A stretch of 57,083 bases of DNA from Meiothermus granaticius NBRC 107808 (GTDB taxonomy: Bacteria; Deinococcota; Deinococci; Deinococcales; Thermaceae), in NCBI RefSeq assembly GCF_003574355.1, contig NZ_QWLB01000023.1, positions 1 to 57,083 of the forward strand, written 5' to 3'. Below the pieces are notes generated by a model. That model saw only the letters and a program-made list of their open reading frames with translations. It was not told the DNA's origin and searched no databases. The position numbers and the translations under genes were made by a program. Shown one piece after another: positions 1-9,736 of this stretch. Within the stretch, counting starts at the first letter, position 1, and every line of letters starts with the position of its first letter.

Positions 1-22
1 ATGGAAAGGAGCGTGCGCAGGT

Positions 23-433
23 ATGCCGCAAAGGTCTCGACCTCCTCGACCGGACTCCCCGCCGCCCATCCCCTCGGACCGCTTGGCGAACGAGTTGCGT
101 CCCTTCTTGGATAAGCCCGAGGTGGAGAGCGTATTGGTGATGAGCAGCGAGGGCCGCTTATTGGCTACGGCGGGGAGTCCGGTCGAGGAGGTCGAGACCT
201 TTGCGGCATACCTGCGCACGCTCCTTTCCATCTCGAGGGTGTTGGGGGACAAACACGGATTTTCTCCGCTCCAGAGCTTGAGCCTGGAATATCTGGGTAA
301 AACCGTACTGGTCAACCACATCTCCGAGGGATCGGTGCTGGCCTTGGTGGTGCGAGGCTCGGGGGGCAGTGGGGTGATCCGCTACTTGGTGCTAAAGCAG
401 ATGCCCCAGCTTAAGGCCATACTGGAGGGCTAA
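23..433 (+). CDS. Roadblock/LC7 domain protein (MglB-like)
   Basis: This 136-residue protein has a proline-rich N-terminal tail of about 20 residues, then a single Roadblock/LC7 fold running from about residue 20 (alternating strands with the hydrophobic runs SVLVMSSEGRLLA and KTVLVNHI). Proteins of this family, such as MglB, usually dimerise and regulate a small Ras-like GTPase of the MglA type. No such GTPase is in the window, although it could lie just upstream. The ATG at 23 is the only start in this frame and has AAAGGAG at 5-11. The gene converges on clpA, and the 80 nt between them hold nothing recognisable. The family call is firm; the role as a GTPase regulator is inferred. Confidence 0.75.
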   Translation: MPQRSRPPRPDSPPPIPSDRLANELRPFLDKPEVESVLVMSSEGRLLATAGSPVEEVETFAAYLRTLLSISRVLGDKHGFSPLQSLSLEYLGKTVLVNHISEGSVLALVVRGSGGSGVIRYLVLKQMPQLKAILEG

Positions 434-514
434 TACCAGATTTGGCTGGTTCGTTGCCGGACGCTGACGAGCCCACCCGACCGAAGTGATCCGCGTAGCG
501 GGGGGAGGGCAGCT

Positions 515-2737
515 TCAGGAAACCTGGAGCTCGAGTTCCCCCCCTTGGACCCCTAGGGTGAGTTGGCCTCCATTTTTCAAACCCCCAAAGAGCAGCAGGT
601 CGGCCAGCGGCTTTTTGATATGCTCCTGAATCACTCGGGCAAGGGGCCGTGCCCCCATCAGCGGATCGTAGCCCTTCTCGCACAGCCACTGCAGGGCCGC
701 TTCGGTGAGGTTGAGCCGCACCCTGCGCTCGGCGAGCTGAGCCTCGAGCTGCCGCAAAAACTTCTCTACGATCTGCCGCATCACCGCGGGAGAAAGCGCG
801 GCGAAGTGCACGATGGCATCCAGGCGATTGCGAAACTCAGGGGTGAACATTCGCTTGAGCGCTTCGTCGGTGGCTTCCTGCTTGGTTCCCCCTAAAAACC
901 CCACCCGGGTTTCGCTGGCTTCCGCGGCCCCAGCATTGGTGGTCATGATGAGCACCACATTGCGAAAATCCACCGCCTTGCCGTTGTGATCGGTGAGCTT
1001 GCCGTAATCCATCACCTGCAACAGCACCGAGAACAGGTCAGGGTGGGCTTTTTCAATCTCGTCAAGCAACACCACACAGTGTGGATGTTGCAATACGGCA
1101 TCGGTCAGCAACCCCCCTTGGTCGAAGCCCACGTATCCTGGAGGGGCCCCGATCAGCCGGGAGACCGAGTGCTTCTCCATGTACTCTGACATATCGAAGC
1201 GCAGCAGCGAGACCCCCAGCGAGGCTGCCAACTGCCGGGCCAGCTCGGTTTTACCTACCCCCGTCGGTCCGGAGAAGAGATAAGCCCCGATGGGTTTTTG
1301 GGGGTCCCGTAGCCCCGCTCGAGCCAACTTGATGGCGCTAGCGACCTCAGCCACGGCGCTGTCCTGGCCGTAGACCGCGCCCTTCAGCTCGGCCTCGAGG
1401 TTTTGCAGCACCACCTCGTCCTCCCGGCTGAGATGGGTGGGGGGGATGCGGGCGATGCGGGCTACGGTGGCCTCGACCTCGGCGGCCCCGATCTCCTTGG
1501 CCCGCTCATGGGCGGGTTTAAGGGCCTGTGCAGCCCCGGCCTCGTCCAAAACGTCCAGGGCGGAGTCGGGCAGGCGGCGCTCCAAAAGGTGGCGGGCGGC
1601 CAGTTCAACCGCACGGCGCAGGGCTTCGTCGGTGTAGGGCAGGCCGTGGTGGGTCTCGAGCCGCGAGCGGAGCCCGTGCAGGATTTTCACCGCGTCCTCC
1701 GGGGAGGGCTCGGGTACGTCAATTTTCTGGAAGCGGCGAGCGATAGCCCGATCCTTCTCGAAGTGCTTGTACTCCCCGAAGGTGGTGGCCCCGATGCAGC
1801 GAAGCTTGCCGGTGAGGGCCGGCTTGAGCAGGTTGGAGGCGTCTACCGTGGAGCCGGTGGTGCTGCCCGCGCCCACGATGGTGTGGATTTCGTCAATGAA
1901 CAAAATGGCATTGGCCCGGTGCTCGAGCGCCTGCATCACCGCTTTGACCCGTTCCTCGAAGTCGCCGCGAAAGCGGGTTCCCGCCAGCAGGGAGCCGATG
2001 TCCAGGGCAAAGACCTCCGCCCCCAGCAACTTCTCGGGAACGGCTTCCTCCACAATGCGCTGGGCCAGCCCTTCTACCAGCGCCGTTTTGCCTACCCCAG
2101 GGTCCCCCACCAGCAGGGGGTTGTTCTTTTGGCGGCGCGAGAGTACGGTCAGGATCCGCTCGAGCTCAGCCTCGCGCCCGATAAGGGGGTCTAGCTCACC
2201 GCTCTGCGCCTTGGCGGTCAGGTTGGAGCAATAGGCCTGGAGGGGGTCGGTGGCAGTTCCCCCCTCTTCTTCGGGGGTGGGTTGGCCTGCGGGCTGAGGG
2301 GTGGTGCCGGAGGGGGTGCTTCCCCTGGAGATCGCACTGAGCACATCCAGCCGGGTCAGGCCGAAGGTTTCCAGAAGGGCATAGGCAGCGGACTGGCGCT
2401 CGTCAAAGATTGACACCAGCACGTTGGCCCCGCTGGCCTGATCCCGCCCCGCCGAGCGCATCTGGGCGATGGCCCGTTGGATAACCCGTGAAAAGGCCAA
2501 GGTGGGTTCGGGTTCCGCCCCAGGCCGGGTCTCGAGCTGCAGGAGGGATTCTTCAAGGGTGGCCCGCAGCGCAGCGAGATCCACTTTGCAGCTGCGCAAC
2601 ACCCGTGCGGCGTCGGGGTCATCGAGTAAAGCCAACAGCAAGTGCTCGAGCCCCGCGTACTCGTGCCCATACTGCTGGGCTAAGGAGAGGGCCCGGCGGA
2701 GGCTTTGCTCGAGGGTGGGGGTGAGAGGGGTGTCCAC
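515..2737 (-). CDS. clpA: ATP-dependent Clp protease ATP-binding subunit ClpA
   Basis: A 740-residue two-ring AAA+ unfoldase that feeds substrates to ClpP in the cytoplasm. A Clp N-domain (about residues 1-140) is followed by D1 with Walker A GDPGVGKT (211-218) and Walker B LFIDE, then D2 with Walker A GPTGVGKT (490-497) and Walker [12 protein letters not shown]. The coiled middle domain of ClpB is absent, so this is ClpA/ClpC-like and not ClpB. The region expected to form the ClpP-docking loop reads V-G-F near residue 612, close to the IGL/F consensus. The GTG start at 2737 sits 9 nt after a TACACT box (2752-2747, reverse strand), so the mRNA may be leaderless. clpP and clpS are not in the window. 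Confidence 0.93.
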   Translation of the reverse strand: MDTPLTPTLEQSLRRALSLAQQYGHEYAGLEHLLLALLDDPDAARVLRSCKVDLAALRATLEESLLQLETRPGAEPEPTLAFSRVIQRAIAQMRSAGRDQASGANVLVSIFDERQSAAYALLETFGLTRLDVLSAISRGSTPSGTTPQPAGQPTPEEEGGTATDPLQAYCSNLTAKAQSGELDPLIGREAELERILTVLSRRQKNNPLLVGDPGVGKTALVEGLAQRIVEEAVPEKLLGAEVFALDIGSLLAGTRFRGDFEERVKAVMQALEHRANAILFIDEIHTIVGAGSTTGSTVDASNLLKPALTGKLRCIGATTFGEYKHFEKDRAIARRFQKIDVPEPSPEDAVKILHGLRSRLETHHGLPYTDEALRRAVELAARHLLERRLPDSALDVLDEAGAAQALKPAHERAKEIGAAEVEATVARIARIPPTHLSREDEVVLQNLEAELKGAVYGQDSAVAEVASAIKLARAGLRDPQKPIGAYLFSGPTGVGKTELARQLAASLGVSLLRFDMSEYMEKHSVSRLIGAPPGYVGFDQGGLLTDAVLQHPHCVVLLDEIEKAHPDLFSVLLQVMDYGKLTDHNGKAVDFRNVVLIMTTNAGAAEASETRVGFLGGTKQEATDEALKRMFTPEFRNRLDAIVHFAALSPAVMRQIVEKFLRQLEAQLAERRVRLNLTEAALQWLCEKGYDPLMGARPLARVIQEHIKKPLADLLLFGGLKNGGQLTLGVQGGELELQVS

Positions 2738-2838
2738 GGTGCCTCGAGTGTATCAAGCTCCAGACCCGCAAATGTGCCCAAATAGGGATACTTTTGGAAG
2801 ATATTTTATACTCATGAAAGTTGTACAGGGGGGTAGTT

Positions 2839-3279
2839 GTGGCAAAAGCAAAAGAGCGAGAGAACTTTCGTTCGCGGCTCAAGGCGGTGGGGTTGCGCCA
2901 CACCTTGCCGCGAGAGCGCATTTTGGCCTATCTGGACCGTAAAAGTATTCACCCTACGCCCGAGGAGCTCTACCACGGACTCAAGAAAAAGGGGTACGCC
3001 ATCGGACTCTCCACCGTTTACCTGAACCTGCAGGTGCTGCGGGACTCCGGGTTGTTGTGGGAGTTCAAAGACCAGAAGGGCAATACTCGCTACGACGGTT
3101 TTACCTCGCGGCATCACCACTTGTTTTGCTTGCAGTGTGGCGCCATCGAGGATGTGCTGCTGCAGGAGCTAGCCGAGTTTGACCCAGAGCCCATTCGTAG
3201 GGCAGTGGAGGCCATGAGCGGTTGGTTTGTGGAGGAAGCCCGGCTCGAGCTGCGGGGGGTCTGCCCCCACTGCCAGTGA
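2839..3279 (+). CDS. Fur-family metalloregulator (PerR/Zur-like)
   Basis: A 146-residue Fur-family repressor with an N-terminal winged helix (recognition helix GLSTVYLNLQVL) and a C-terminal dimerisation domain. It has a His-rich metal site (HHH, about residues 90-92) and two CxxC pairs, CLQC and CPHC at the very C-terminus, which would form the structural zinc site. The chosen start is GTG 2839, preceded by AGGGGGG at 2827-2833; an in-frame TTG at 2821 would put that ribosome-binding site inside the gene. A TATACT box lies at 2807-2812. It is divergent from clpA. The metal sensed cannot be decided from sequence; the second Fur homologue in this window, beside znuA, is the better Zur candidate. 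Confidence 0.85.
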   Translation: MAKAKERENFRSRLKAVGLRHTLPRERILAYLDRKSIHPTPEELYHGLKKKGYAIGLSTVYLNLQVLRDSGLLWEFKDQKGNTRYDGFTSRHHHLFCLQCGAIEDVLLQELAEFDPEPIRRAVEAMSGWFVEEARLELRGVCPHCQ

Positions 3280-3298
3280 TCCAAGGCCCTGAGAGGGA

Positions 3299-4744
3299 CT
3301 AAACGCCCAGCAGTTCGACCAGGGTCCGCACCCCAAATCCGGTTCCACCCGCAGGCCCTAGGGCATGGGGGCGTTCGGTGAAGGCGGGGCCGGCGATGTC
3401 CAGGTGAACCAGGGGCTTTTCCGTGAACTCGCTGAGGAACAGTCCCGCGATCACCGCCCCGGCGTAGCGGCTGCGCCCGTGGACATTTTTGAGGTCGGCC
3501 ACGCTGGAGACCAGCATCTCGCGGTACTCCTCCTCGAGGGGCAGCGGCCAAACCTTCTCCCCCCCTCGCTCGGCAGCCTCTTGTACCTCCCGTCCCAGGC
3601 GCACATCGTTGCTGAAGAGCCCGGCAACTTTTTCCCCCAGGGCAATCACGCAGGCCCCCGTTAGGGTGGACAGCTCCACGATGGCATCCGCGCCCTGCCG
3701 ATCGGCATAGGTGATGGCGTCGGCCAGGGTTAATCGGCCCTCGGCATCGGTGTTGAGCACCTCTACGGTTTTTCCGGAAAGGCTTTTGAGTACGTCTCCA
3801 ACGCGATAAGCCTGTCCCGAGATCATGTTTTCGGCTGCGGCCACATAGGCCCGTACCTCGAGCTGGGGCTTCAGCTTGGCCACCGCCTGCATGGTGGCCA
3901 GCACCGCGGCAGCCCCAGCCATATCGCATTTCATGGTGAGCATGCTCTCGTTGGGCTTGAGGGAGTAGCCGCCGGTGTCAAAGGTGATGCCCTTACCCAC
4001 CAATGCCAGCACCCGCTCCGGGGTACCCTGGGGTTTATAAACCACTTGAATGAAGCGCGGTGGATTGGCCGAGCCCTGGGCCACCCCATAGTAGCTGCCC
4101 AGGCCCTCCGCCTGGATTCGACCCTCATCCCAGACCTCGACCTGAAGCCCCAGGGCCTCGAGCGCCTGGGCCCGCCGGGCCAGCTCGGCTGGGGTGAGGC
4201 TGTTGGGCGGCTCATTGACCAGGTCGCGGGCGTAGTTCACGGCCTCAGCCACAACTTGGGCCCGGTCTACGGCTGGGCCGCTGCTCCGGGCCAGCCACAG
4301 CCGCAGCTTTTTATGCTCGGGGTTCGACTTGTACTTCCCAAAGCTGTAGCTGCCCAGCAGGGCCCCCTCAGCCAGAGCGTAGCTAGCCTCTTTTTTGCCG
4401 AATTTATCAGCCAAAAAGGTCTCGGCCACCGCTTCCCGAAACCCCAGCCGGGTGATCTCAGCTACCAGCTTGGCCCCCGCTTTACGCAGGGTCTCGAGGC
4501 TAACCCCGCGCTTGCGCCCCAACCCGAAGAGCAGCCCGAAGCTTTTGCCCAGCGGAACCAGCAAGGTCTCACCCAGCTCGCCTTTAAAGCGCAGCTCTTC
4601 CAGCATCCTCGAGAGCGCCCCCCGGTTTTTGGTGTCGAGTTTTTGCCCTTCCTCGCTCAGCTCTCCTCCCCAAACCCCAACCACTGCTAAGGGGGCTGGA
4701 ATCTCATCCACGTAGCGCCGTGCAGATCTGACTGTAAGCTCCAT
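3299..4744 (-). CDS. pepA: Leucyl aminopeptidase, M17 family
   Basis: A 481-residue cytosolic M17 aminopeptidase that removes N-terminal residues from peptides using two metal ions. The C-terminal catalytic half carries the signature NTDAEGR, the upstream lysine and aspartate motif GKGITFDTGG, and MKCDMAGAAAV. The N-terminal half (about residues 1-160) is the variable M17 N-domain. The length is normal for the family. The ATG at 4744 lies 9 nt after a TATATT box on the reverse strand, which fits a leaderless or very short leader. It converges on the Fur-family gene with a 19-nt gap. Substrate preference is not predictable. Confidence 0.93.
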   Translation of the reverse strand: MELTVRSARRYVDEIPAPLAVVGVWGGELSEEGQKLDTKNRGALSRMLEELRFKGELGETLLVPLGKSFGLLFGLGRKRGVSLETLRKAGAKLVAEITRLGFREAVAETFLADKFGKKEASYALAEGALLGSYSFGKYKSNPEHKKLRLWLARSSGPAVDRAQVVAEAVNYARDLVNEPPNSLTPAELARRAQALEALGLQVEVWDEGRIQAEGLGSYYGVAQGSANPPRFIQVVYKPQGTPERVLALVGKGITFDTGGYSLKPNESMLTMKCDMAGAAAVLATMQAVAKLKPQLEVRAYVAAAENMISGQAYRVGDVLKSLSGKTVEVLNTDAEGRLTLADAITYADRQGADAIVELSTLTGACVIALGEKVAGLFSNDVRLGREVQEAAERGGEKVWPLPLEEEYREMLVSSVADLKNVHGRSRYAGAVIAGLFLSEFTEKPLVHLDIAGPAFTERPHALGPAGGTGFGVRTLVELLGV

Positions 4745-4840
4745 AACTTGCGAAATATACCATGAATTGCCCAGAAAGAGCGCTTGTCTAAAAAAAGCCC
4801 CTTTCTCATGTGATTCTGCCCCTACGGTTCCGCTTTCTTA

Positions 4841-4846
4841 TACAAT
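4841..4846 (+). promoter_or_regulatory. -10 box of a leaderless promoter
   Basis: TACAAT ends 7 nt before ATG 4854 of the DUF1385 gene, so transcription would begin at or next to the start codon. This argues against the in-frame ATG at 4845, which lies inside the box. Confidence 0.6.
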
Positions 4847-4853
4847 GGCCCCG

Positions 4854-5738
4854 ATGAAGACCAACGCTCTAGGTGGAAGTGCGGCCCTCGAGGGGGTAAT
4901 GATGAAATCGCCCGAGGCTTGGGCCTTAGCGGTGCGCCTGCCCAGTGGTACCATTCATGTCGAGCGACACGACGAACTGGCCCTCTCGAGGCGGTATGCC
5001 TGGGCCCGGTGGCCCTTGGTGCGAGGGGTGGTGGCCCTCTATGACTCCATGGCGGTCTCTTACCAGGCCATGTCGCGCAGTGCGGCCCTGGCTGGGGAAG
5101 AAGAGGAGCAGATGTCTAAAGGTGCACTCTATGGCACCATGGCCGTGTCCCTGCTGATTGGTGTGGCCATGTTTATTGTGCTGCCGGGGTTTTTGTCAGG
5201 GTTGGTCATCAATGCCGCGGCTCACCCGGTGCTGTACAACCTTTTGGCCGGTCTGATCAAAGCCGCGATTTTGGTGGGGTATCTGGTCTTCATCGGGCGG
5301 CTGCCGGACATCCAGCGCTTTTTCATGTACCACGGAGCCGAGCACAAGGCCATCGCGGCCTATGAGAAGGGCCTTCCCCTCACGGTAGAGAACGTGCGGG
5401 CTCAGCCTGCGTTTCATCCCCGCTGCGGCACCACCTTCATCGCGTTTGTGATCCTGGCCAGCGTGGTGGTGTACAGCCTGATTCCCCATCAGGAGGTGTT
5501 GCTGTGGCGCTTGGGAGCGCGGGTGCTATTCCTGCCGCTGGTGGCGGGGGTGGCTTTTGAGTTGCTGCGCTGGTCGGCTTCGCACACCGATCCCGTTTCC
5601 AACCTCCTGCGCGCGATTGGCTTTCGCTTTCAGATGCTCACCGTCAAGGAGCCTACCGACGACATGATCGAGGTCGCGATTGAGAGCACCAAGGCCGCCA
5701 GTGGGCAGATCGCCGAGAAGCCGGTGGCAGTGGCCTGA
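4854..5738 (+). CDS. DUF1385 (YqhQ-like) membrane protein
   Basis: A 294-residue integral membrane protein of the DUF1385/YqhQ family. It has the family motifs GGSAALEGVMMKSP near the N-terminus, YHGAEHKAIAAYE in the middle and HPRCGTTF before the last membrane segments. About four hydrophobic segments are visible (ALYGTMAVSLLIGVAMF, LLAGLIKAAILVGYLVF, FIAFVILASVVVYSLI, LFLPLVAGVAFELL). The family is widespread in Gram-positives and Thermus relatives; its function is unknown to me, and the conserved His and Cys suggest metal binding. The start at 4854 is chosen from the TACAAT box 7 nt upstream; a longer frame begins at 4767. Confidence 0.8.
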   Translation: MKTNALGGSAALEGVMMKSPEAWALAVRLPSGTIHVERHDELALSRRYAWARWPLVRGVVALYDSMAVSYQAMSRSAALAGEEEEQMSKGALYGTMAVSLLIGVAMFIVLPGFLSGLVINAAAHPVLYNLLAGLIKAAILVGYLVFIGRLPDIQRFFMYHGAEHKAIAAYEKGLPLTVENVRAQPAFHPRCGTTFIAFVILASVVVYSLIPHQEVLLWRLGARVLFLPLVAGVAFELLRWSASHTDPVSNLLRAIGFRFQMLTVKEPTDDMIEVAIESTKAASGQIAEKPVAVA

Positions 5739-5779
5739 GCGTTCTCCAGCCGCTGCTATCGCTTCCGGGTACTGGGCGG

Positions 5780-5785
5780 TACAAT
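5780..5785 (+). promoter_or_regulatory. -10 box of leaderless sbcDC promoter
   Basis: TACAAT ends 6 nt before the ATG of sbcD, with no Shine-Dalgarno between them. This is typical of a leaderless mRNA. Confidence 0.65.
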
Positions 5786-5791
5786 CACGCC

Positions 5792-6946
5792 ATGCGTGTT
5801 CTGCACACGGCAGACTGGCATCTAGGTAAGGTGCTCAAGGGCCGGGACCGTACCGCTGAGATCGCCGAGGCTTTGCGCGGGCTGCTCCACCTGGTGCGGA
5901 GCGAGCGGGCCGAGCTGGTCGTGGTCGCGGGGGACTTGTTTGACCGGGCGGTGGTCAGCACCGAGGCTGAGGCGGCGGCGTTTGAATTTTTCCTGGGGTT
6001 GCGGGAGCTGGGAGTTCCAGCCCTGGCAATTGCCGGGAACCACGACAGCCGCGAGCGGATGGAAGCCCTTTCGCCGCTTCTGTACCTGACCGGTGCAACG
6101 GTGTTTGGGGATGTGCGTTTTGCTGAGCAGGGTGGGGTGGTGGACATTCCCGGCGGTCGGGCTGCCCTGCTGCCCTTTTTGTCGGAGCGGCGCTTGGTGA
6201 AGGCCAACCATCTTCTCGAGGGCGACGGCAGCCTGTGGAAGGGCCTCTATGGCCAGGGCATACAGCGCATTTTGGCCAACTTGGCTGCCGGTTTTGGCCC
6301 ACAGATCAACCTGCTGATGTCCCACCTAACCGTGGAGGGAAGCCGGCTGGGGGGAGGGGAGTTTACCTTCTACACCACCAACTCCTATGCGGTGCGGCCC
6401 TCGGTGTTTCCCCTGAGCACATCCTACGTGGCCCTGGGGCACATCCACCGCCAGCAGCAGGTAGGGGAGTCCCCGGTGGCTTGGTACCCCGGATCGTTGA
6501 TCCAGCTGGATTTTGGCGAGGGGGAGGAGGCCCCGAGAGGGGCCCTGATCGTAGAGATGGAGCCAGGGGTTTTGCCCAAGGTGCATCCGATCCGTGAGCG
6601 CTGGGGAAAGCCCCTCAAGACCTTCCGGATCAAGCTCGAGGCCCTCGACGCCCGTTGGAATGAGGTGGCCTCGTTTCCCGGCTACACCAAGCTGATCTTG
6701 GAGGGTCGGGGCAATGCTGGGCTGCGGGAGCGGTTGTTCCGCGAGCTGCCGGATCTGCTCGAGGTGGAGTTCAACACAGCTGAACCCCAGGAGCCCATCC
6801 CAGTCCAAGCCCCGGAAAACTGGGACTGGGCCGAGGCCTATGCCCAGTACCGGCTCGAGGCCACGGGGGCCGCCCCCAGCCCTGAGCTGCTCAGCGCGTT
6901 TAGCCAAATTTACGAGGAAACCCATGCCGAGGACGCCCAACGCTGA
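5792..6946 (+). CDS. sbcD: Exonuclease SbcCD, nuclease subunit SbcD
   Basis: The 384-residue Mre11-like nuclease subunit of the SbcCD complex, which opens hairpins and trims DNA ends. The calcineurin-like phosphoesterase motifs occur in order: TADWHLGK near residue 6, AGDLFDR near 49, AGNHDS near 82, then SHLTVEG and ALGHIHR for the last metal ligands. The C-terminal third is the capping and SbcC-binding region. The gene begins 6 nt after a TACAAT box and is followed by sbcC after a 27-nt gap, so the two are co-transcribed. Confidence 0.95.
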   Translation: MRVLHTADWHLGKVLKGRDRTAEIAEALRGLLHLVRSERAELVVVAGDLFDRAVVSTEAEAAAFEFFLGLRELGVPALAIAGNHDSRERMEALSPLLYLTGATVFGDVRFAEQGGVVDIPGGRAALLPFLSERRLVKANHLLEGDGSLWKGLYGQGIQRILANLAAGFGPQINLLMSHLTVEGSRLGGGEFTFYTTNSYAVRPSVFPLSTSYVALGHIHRQQQVGESPVAWYPGSLIQLDFGEGEEAPRGALIVEMEPGVLPKVHPIRERWGKPLKTFRIKLEALDARWNEVASFPGYTKLILEGRGNAGLRERLFRELPDLLEVEFNTAEPQEPIPVQAPENWDWAEAYAQYRLEATGAAPSPELLSAFSQIYEETHAEDAQR

Positions 6947-6973
6947 ACGCCTTCAGGGGGTTTGCTGATCCCT

Positions 6974-9691
6974 ATGAGACCGCTCAAACTTCGCCTTGAA
7001 GGCTTTGGAGCTTACCAAATCCCCCAAGAGGTGAGCTTCGATGATGTGGAGCTCTTCGCCATCACCGGCCCCACTGGCGCTGGGAAGAGCACCCTTCTGG
7101 ACGCGATTACCTTTGCCCTATATAAATCCACCCCGCGCATCGGCGGCAGGGGCTTGGGGGAACTCAAGCACCCTGGGGCGACTCAGGCCAAGGTCGAGCT
7201 GACGTTTGCGGTAGGGGAGCAGAGCTGGCGGGTGGTGCGGGTACTGGGCCAGGAGAACCAAAATCGGCTGGAGTACCTCACCGGTGAGGGCTGGCGCACC
7301 CACCCCGCCTCGGAGAAGGTCAAGGAGCTTGACAGCCGGTTGGTCCAGATTGTGGGGATGGATTACGAGACCTTTACCCGGGCCATTTTGCTGCCGCAGG
7401 GGGAGTTCGACCTGTTCTTGCATGGCAAACCTACGGAGCGGCGCGACACCCTGATCAAGCTCTATGGTCTCGAGAACCTGCGGGCCATGCGGGATCGGGT
7501 AGGGGACCGGCTCAAGGGGGTGCGGGAGCAGATCGCCCAATTGCAGGGTGAGCTGAGGGCCCTCGAGGGGGTAGAGGAGGCGCAGCTGGAGGGCGTGCGC
7601 GAGGAGATCAGGGCTTTAGAGCGCCAGGAGACCGAGTTGGGCCGACAGGTCGAGGCTTTAGAGCGGGAACTGCATGACCTCGAGCAGCGCCGCAAGGGCT
7701 TCGCTGAGCTAGAGGCCCAGCGCCGCCGCTGGTCCAGTTGGCAGGCCCAAGCCCCGGAAATGGCTCGCACTGCCGAGCTGATCGAGCGGGCGGTTTTGGC
7801 TGAGCGGGTCTGGCCACAGGTGGAGGCGCTCGAGCGGGCTCGCCAGGAGGCCCTGGAGGCGGCGCGGGCGCTGGAGGGCATCCGCAAGGAGCTAGCGCAG
7901 CTCGAGGCTGCGCTGGGCGCGGCAAGGGCGGGGTTCTCCCCGGCTGAGCTCGAGGCGCTCCGGGTTCAGCAGGCCCAGCTTCCTTGGCTTCAGGAGCAGG
8001 AAGCTCGGCTGCGGCGCTACGGTGGGAGCCTGGAGCTGGATCACCCGGCTCCACAGCCCTTCGACGAAGAGCGGATCATGGCCCTGCGCGAGGCGGAGCA
8101 GGTCTTCGAGCGGGTTGGGCGGCTCTCGAGCCGTCAGGAGCGCTTGGACCGGGCCCTGGAGACCGCCCGGGCCGAGGTAGCCGGGGCTGAGGCTCAGCAT
8201 CGGGAGCTGCAAGCCCACCTCGAGGTGCTGCGGGAGCAGGGGGGCAAGGCCCGTCAGCAGACCGAGGCGGCGGAACAGGCCTTGGAGGCCGAGCGCCTGC
8301 GACAGGGGGTGCTGGGGCATCGCCACCTGCTGCAGCCCGGCCAGCCCTGCCCGCTGTGCGAGCAGGTGGTTCGGGTTTTGCCCCCGCCGGCAGCTGCCCC
8401 CGACCTGAAGGCGCTCGAGGCCCACGCCCTTCAGCTCCGGGAACAGTTGGAGGCCCTGCGCACCCAGTTCAAGCTTGACCAGGAGCGTCTTAGAGCGCTG
8501 GAGGAGAACCTGCCCAAGCTGCGCAGCCGGCAGGCCGAGCGCGCAGCGGAGGCCACTGAAGCGGCCCAGGAGCTGGAAGCCGCGCGAGCCGGTCTCTTGG
8601 GCCTCAACGACCCCGAGGCGGCCCGAGAGGAGCGGAAGCAGCGTCTGGCGGGGTTGGCGGCGGAGCTGCGGGGGATCATCGGCGGGACGAGCCTCAAGGC
8701 CTATGCGGAGCGGCTGGAGGGGCACATCAAGGCCCTGGAAGGCAGGGCGAAAGAGGTGGCCACGCTCGAGCCGCGGGTTCAGGAGGCCCGGCAGAAGGCC
8801 GCAGTAGAGGAGGAGCGCGCGCGGGGGGCGCAAGAGCGGCGAAGGGGTCTGGAGGAAAGTCTGGCGGCCTTGCTCGAGCAGGCGGGGCTCGGCTCGGCCA
8901 ATGCGGTGAAGGCCGCCCGGCTCGAGCCGGGCGAGATCGAGGCCCTCGAGCGCCGGCGCAGAGACCATGAGCATGAGGGCAGTGTGTTGACCGAGAACCT
9001 CAAGCGCCTGGAGGCCCAGCTGGCGGGACAGGACCCGGTCACCGAGGACCAAGCCCGCGAAGCCAAGGACCGGCTCGACCGGCTCAAAACCGGGTTGGAT
9101 GAGGTGAAGAAGCGGCTTGGAGGACGCCACGCCGACCTCACGCGCCTGCAGGAGCAGATCGAGCGCAAGCGCCAAGTCCTGCGCCAAAAAGCCACCCTAG
9201 ACCGCGAGGCCGACCTCTGGGAACAGCTCGCTACCGATCTCAAAGGGGATCGCTTTCAGGATTTCTTGCTGCGCCATTACCAGGCGGGGCTTTTGGGACG
9301 GGCTTCGGAGCTGATCCAGGCGCTTTCCCAGGGGCGCTACACCCTACGGCTCGAGGACGATGAGTACAAGGTGTTTGATCACTGGACCGAAACCCCGCGC
9401 CCGGTGCGCACCCTTTCCGGGGGCGAGAGCTTTATGGCCAGCCTATCGCTGGCGCTTTCCCTGTCGGAGCATCTGTCTAGGGGCCGGATCGGGGCCCTGT
9501 TTCTCGACGAGGGGTTTGGAACCCTAGATGCCGAGACGCTGGATCAGGTGGCGGCGGTGCTGGAAGCCCTGCCGACCCAGGGCCGATTGGTGGGGATTGT
9601 GACCCATGTCGAGGCCCTGGCGGAGCGGCTCCCGGCGCGACTGCTGGTGCAGAAATCCCAGGCCGGGAGCCGGATCTCCTGGAAAGACTGA
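6974..9691 (+). CDS. sbcC: Exonuclease SbcCD, ATPase subunit SbcC
   Basis: A 905-residue Rad50-like SMC-type ATPase that partners SbcD. Walker A GPTGAGKST lies within the first 45 residues. Long arms rich in Glu, Arg, Leu and Ala form the antiparallel coiled coil, and the zinc hook CPLC (near 8350) sits at mid-protein. The C-terminal lobe has the signature LSGGES followed by Walker B LFLDEGFGTLD. The start is taken as ATG 6974, which gives the usual MRPLKLRLEGF opening; a TTG at 6962 is in frame but abuts the AGGGGG ribosome-binding site. It lies directly behind sbcD. Confidence 0.94.
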   Translation: MRPLKLRLEGFGAYQIPQEVSFDDVELFAITGPTGAGKSTLLDAITFALYKSTPRIGGRGLGELKHPGATQAKVELTFAVGEQSWRVVRVLGQENQNRLEYLTGEGWRTHPASEKVKELDSRLVQIVGMDYETFTRAILLPQGEFDLFLHGKPTERRDTLIKLYGLENLRAMRDRVGDRLKGVREQIAQLQGELRALEGVEEAQLEGVREEIRALERQETELGRQVEALERELHDLEQRRKGFAELEAQRRRWSSWQAQAPEMARTAELIERAVLAERVWPQVEALERARQEALEAARALEGIRKELAQLEAALGAARAGFSPAELEALRVQQAQLPWLQEQEARLRRYGGSLELDHPAPQPFDEERIMALREAEQVFERVGRLSSRQERLDRALETARAEVAGAEAQHRELQAHLEVLREQGGKARQQTEAAEQALEAERLRQGVLGHRHLLQPGQPCPLCEQVVRVLPPPAAAPDLKALEAHALQLREQLEALRTQFKLDQERLRALEENLPKLRSRQAERAAEATEAAQELEAARAGLLGLNDPEAAREERKQRLAGLAAELRGIIGGTSLKAYAERLEGHIKALEGRAKEVATLEPRVQEARQKAAVEEERARGAQERRRGLEESLAALLEQAGLGSANAVKAARLEPGEIEALERRRRDHEHEGSVLTENLKRLEAQLAGQDPVTEDQAREAKDRLDRLKTGLDEVKKRLGGRHADLTRLQEQIERKRQVLRQKATLDREADLWEQLATDLKGDRFQDFLLRHYQAGLLGRASELIQALSQGRYTLRLEDDEYKVFDHWTETPRPVRTLSGGESFMASLSLALSLSEHLSRGRIGALFLDEGFGTLDAETLDQVAAVLEALPTQGRLVGIVTHVEALAERLPARLLVQKSQAGSRISWKD

Positions 9692-9721
9692 GGGGCTGCC
9701 CCTCTTCTTGGTGGCGTCTTG

Positions 9722-9727
9722 TAAGAT
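9722..9727 (+). promoter_or_regulatory. -10 box upstream of murJ
   Basis: TAAGAT ends 9 nt before the GTG start of murJ, so murJ probably has its own leaderless or near-leaderless promoter after sbcC. Confidence 0.45.
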
Positions 9728-9736
9728 GCTCGAGTT

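Noticed and set aside
1403-2194. Long open frame on the forward strand opposite clpA
   Set aside because: It is a high-GC shadow of clpA with low-complexity Gly/Val/Arg content; the reverse strand encodes complete ClpA motifs.
7892-9187. 431-codon open frame on the reverse strand opposite sbcC
   Set aside because: Leu/Gln/Pro-rich shadow of the coiled-coil coding region; no promoter or ribosome-binding site and no recognisable domain.
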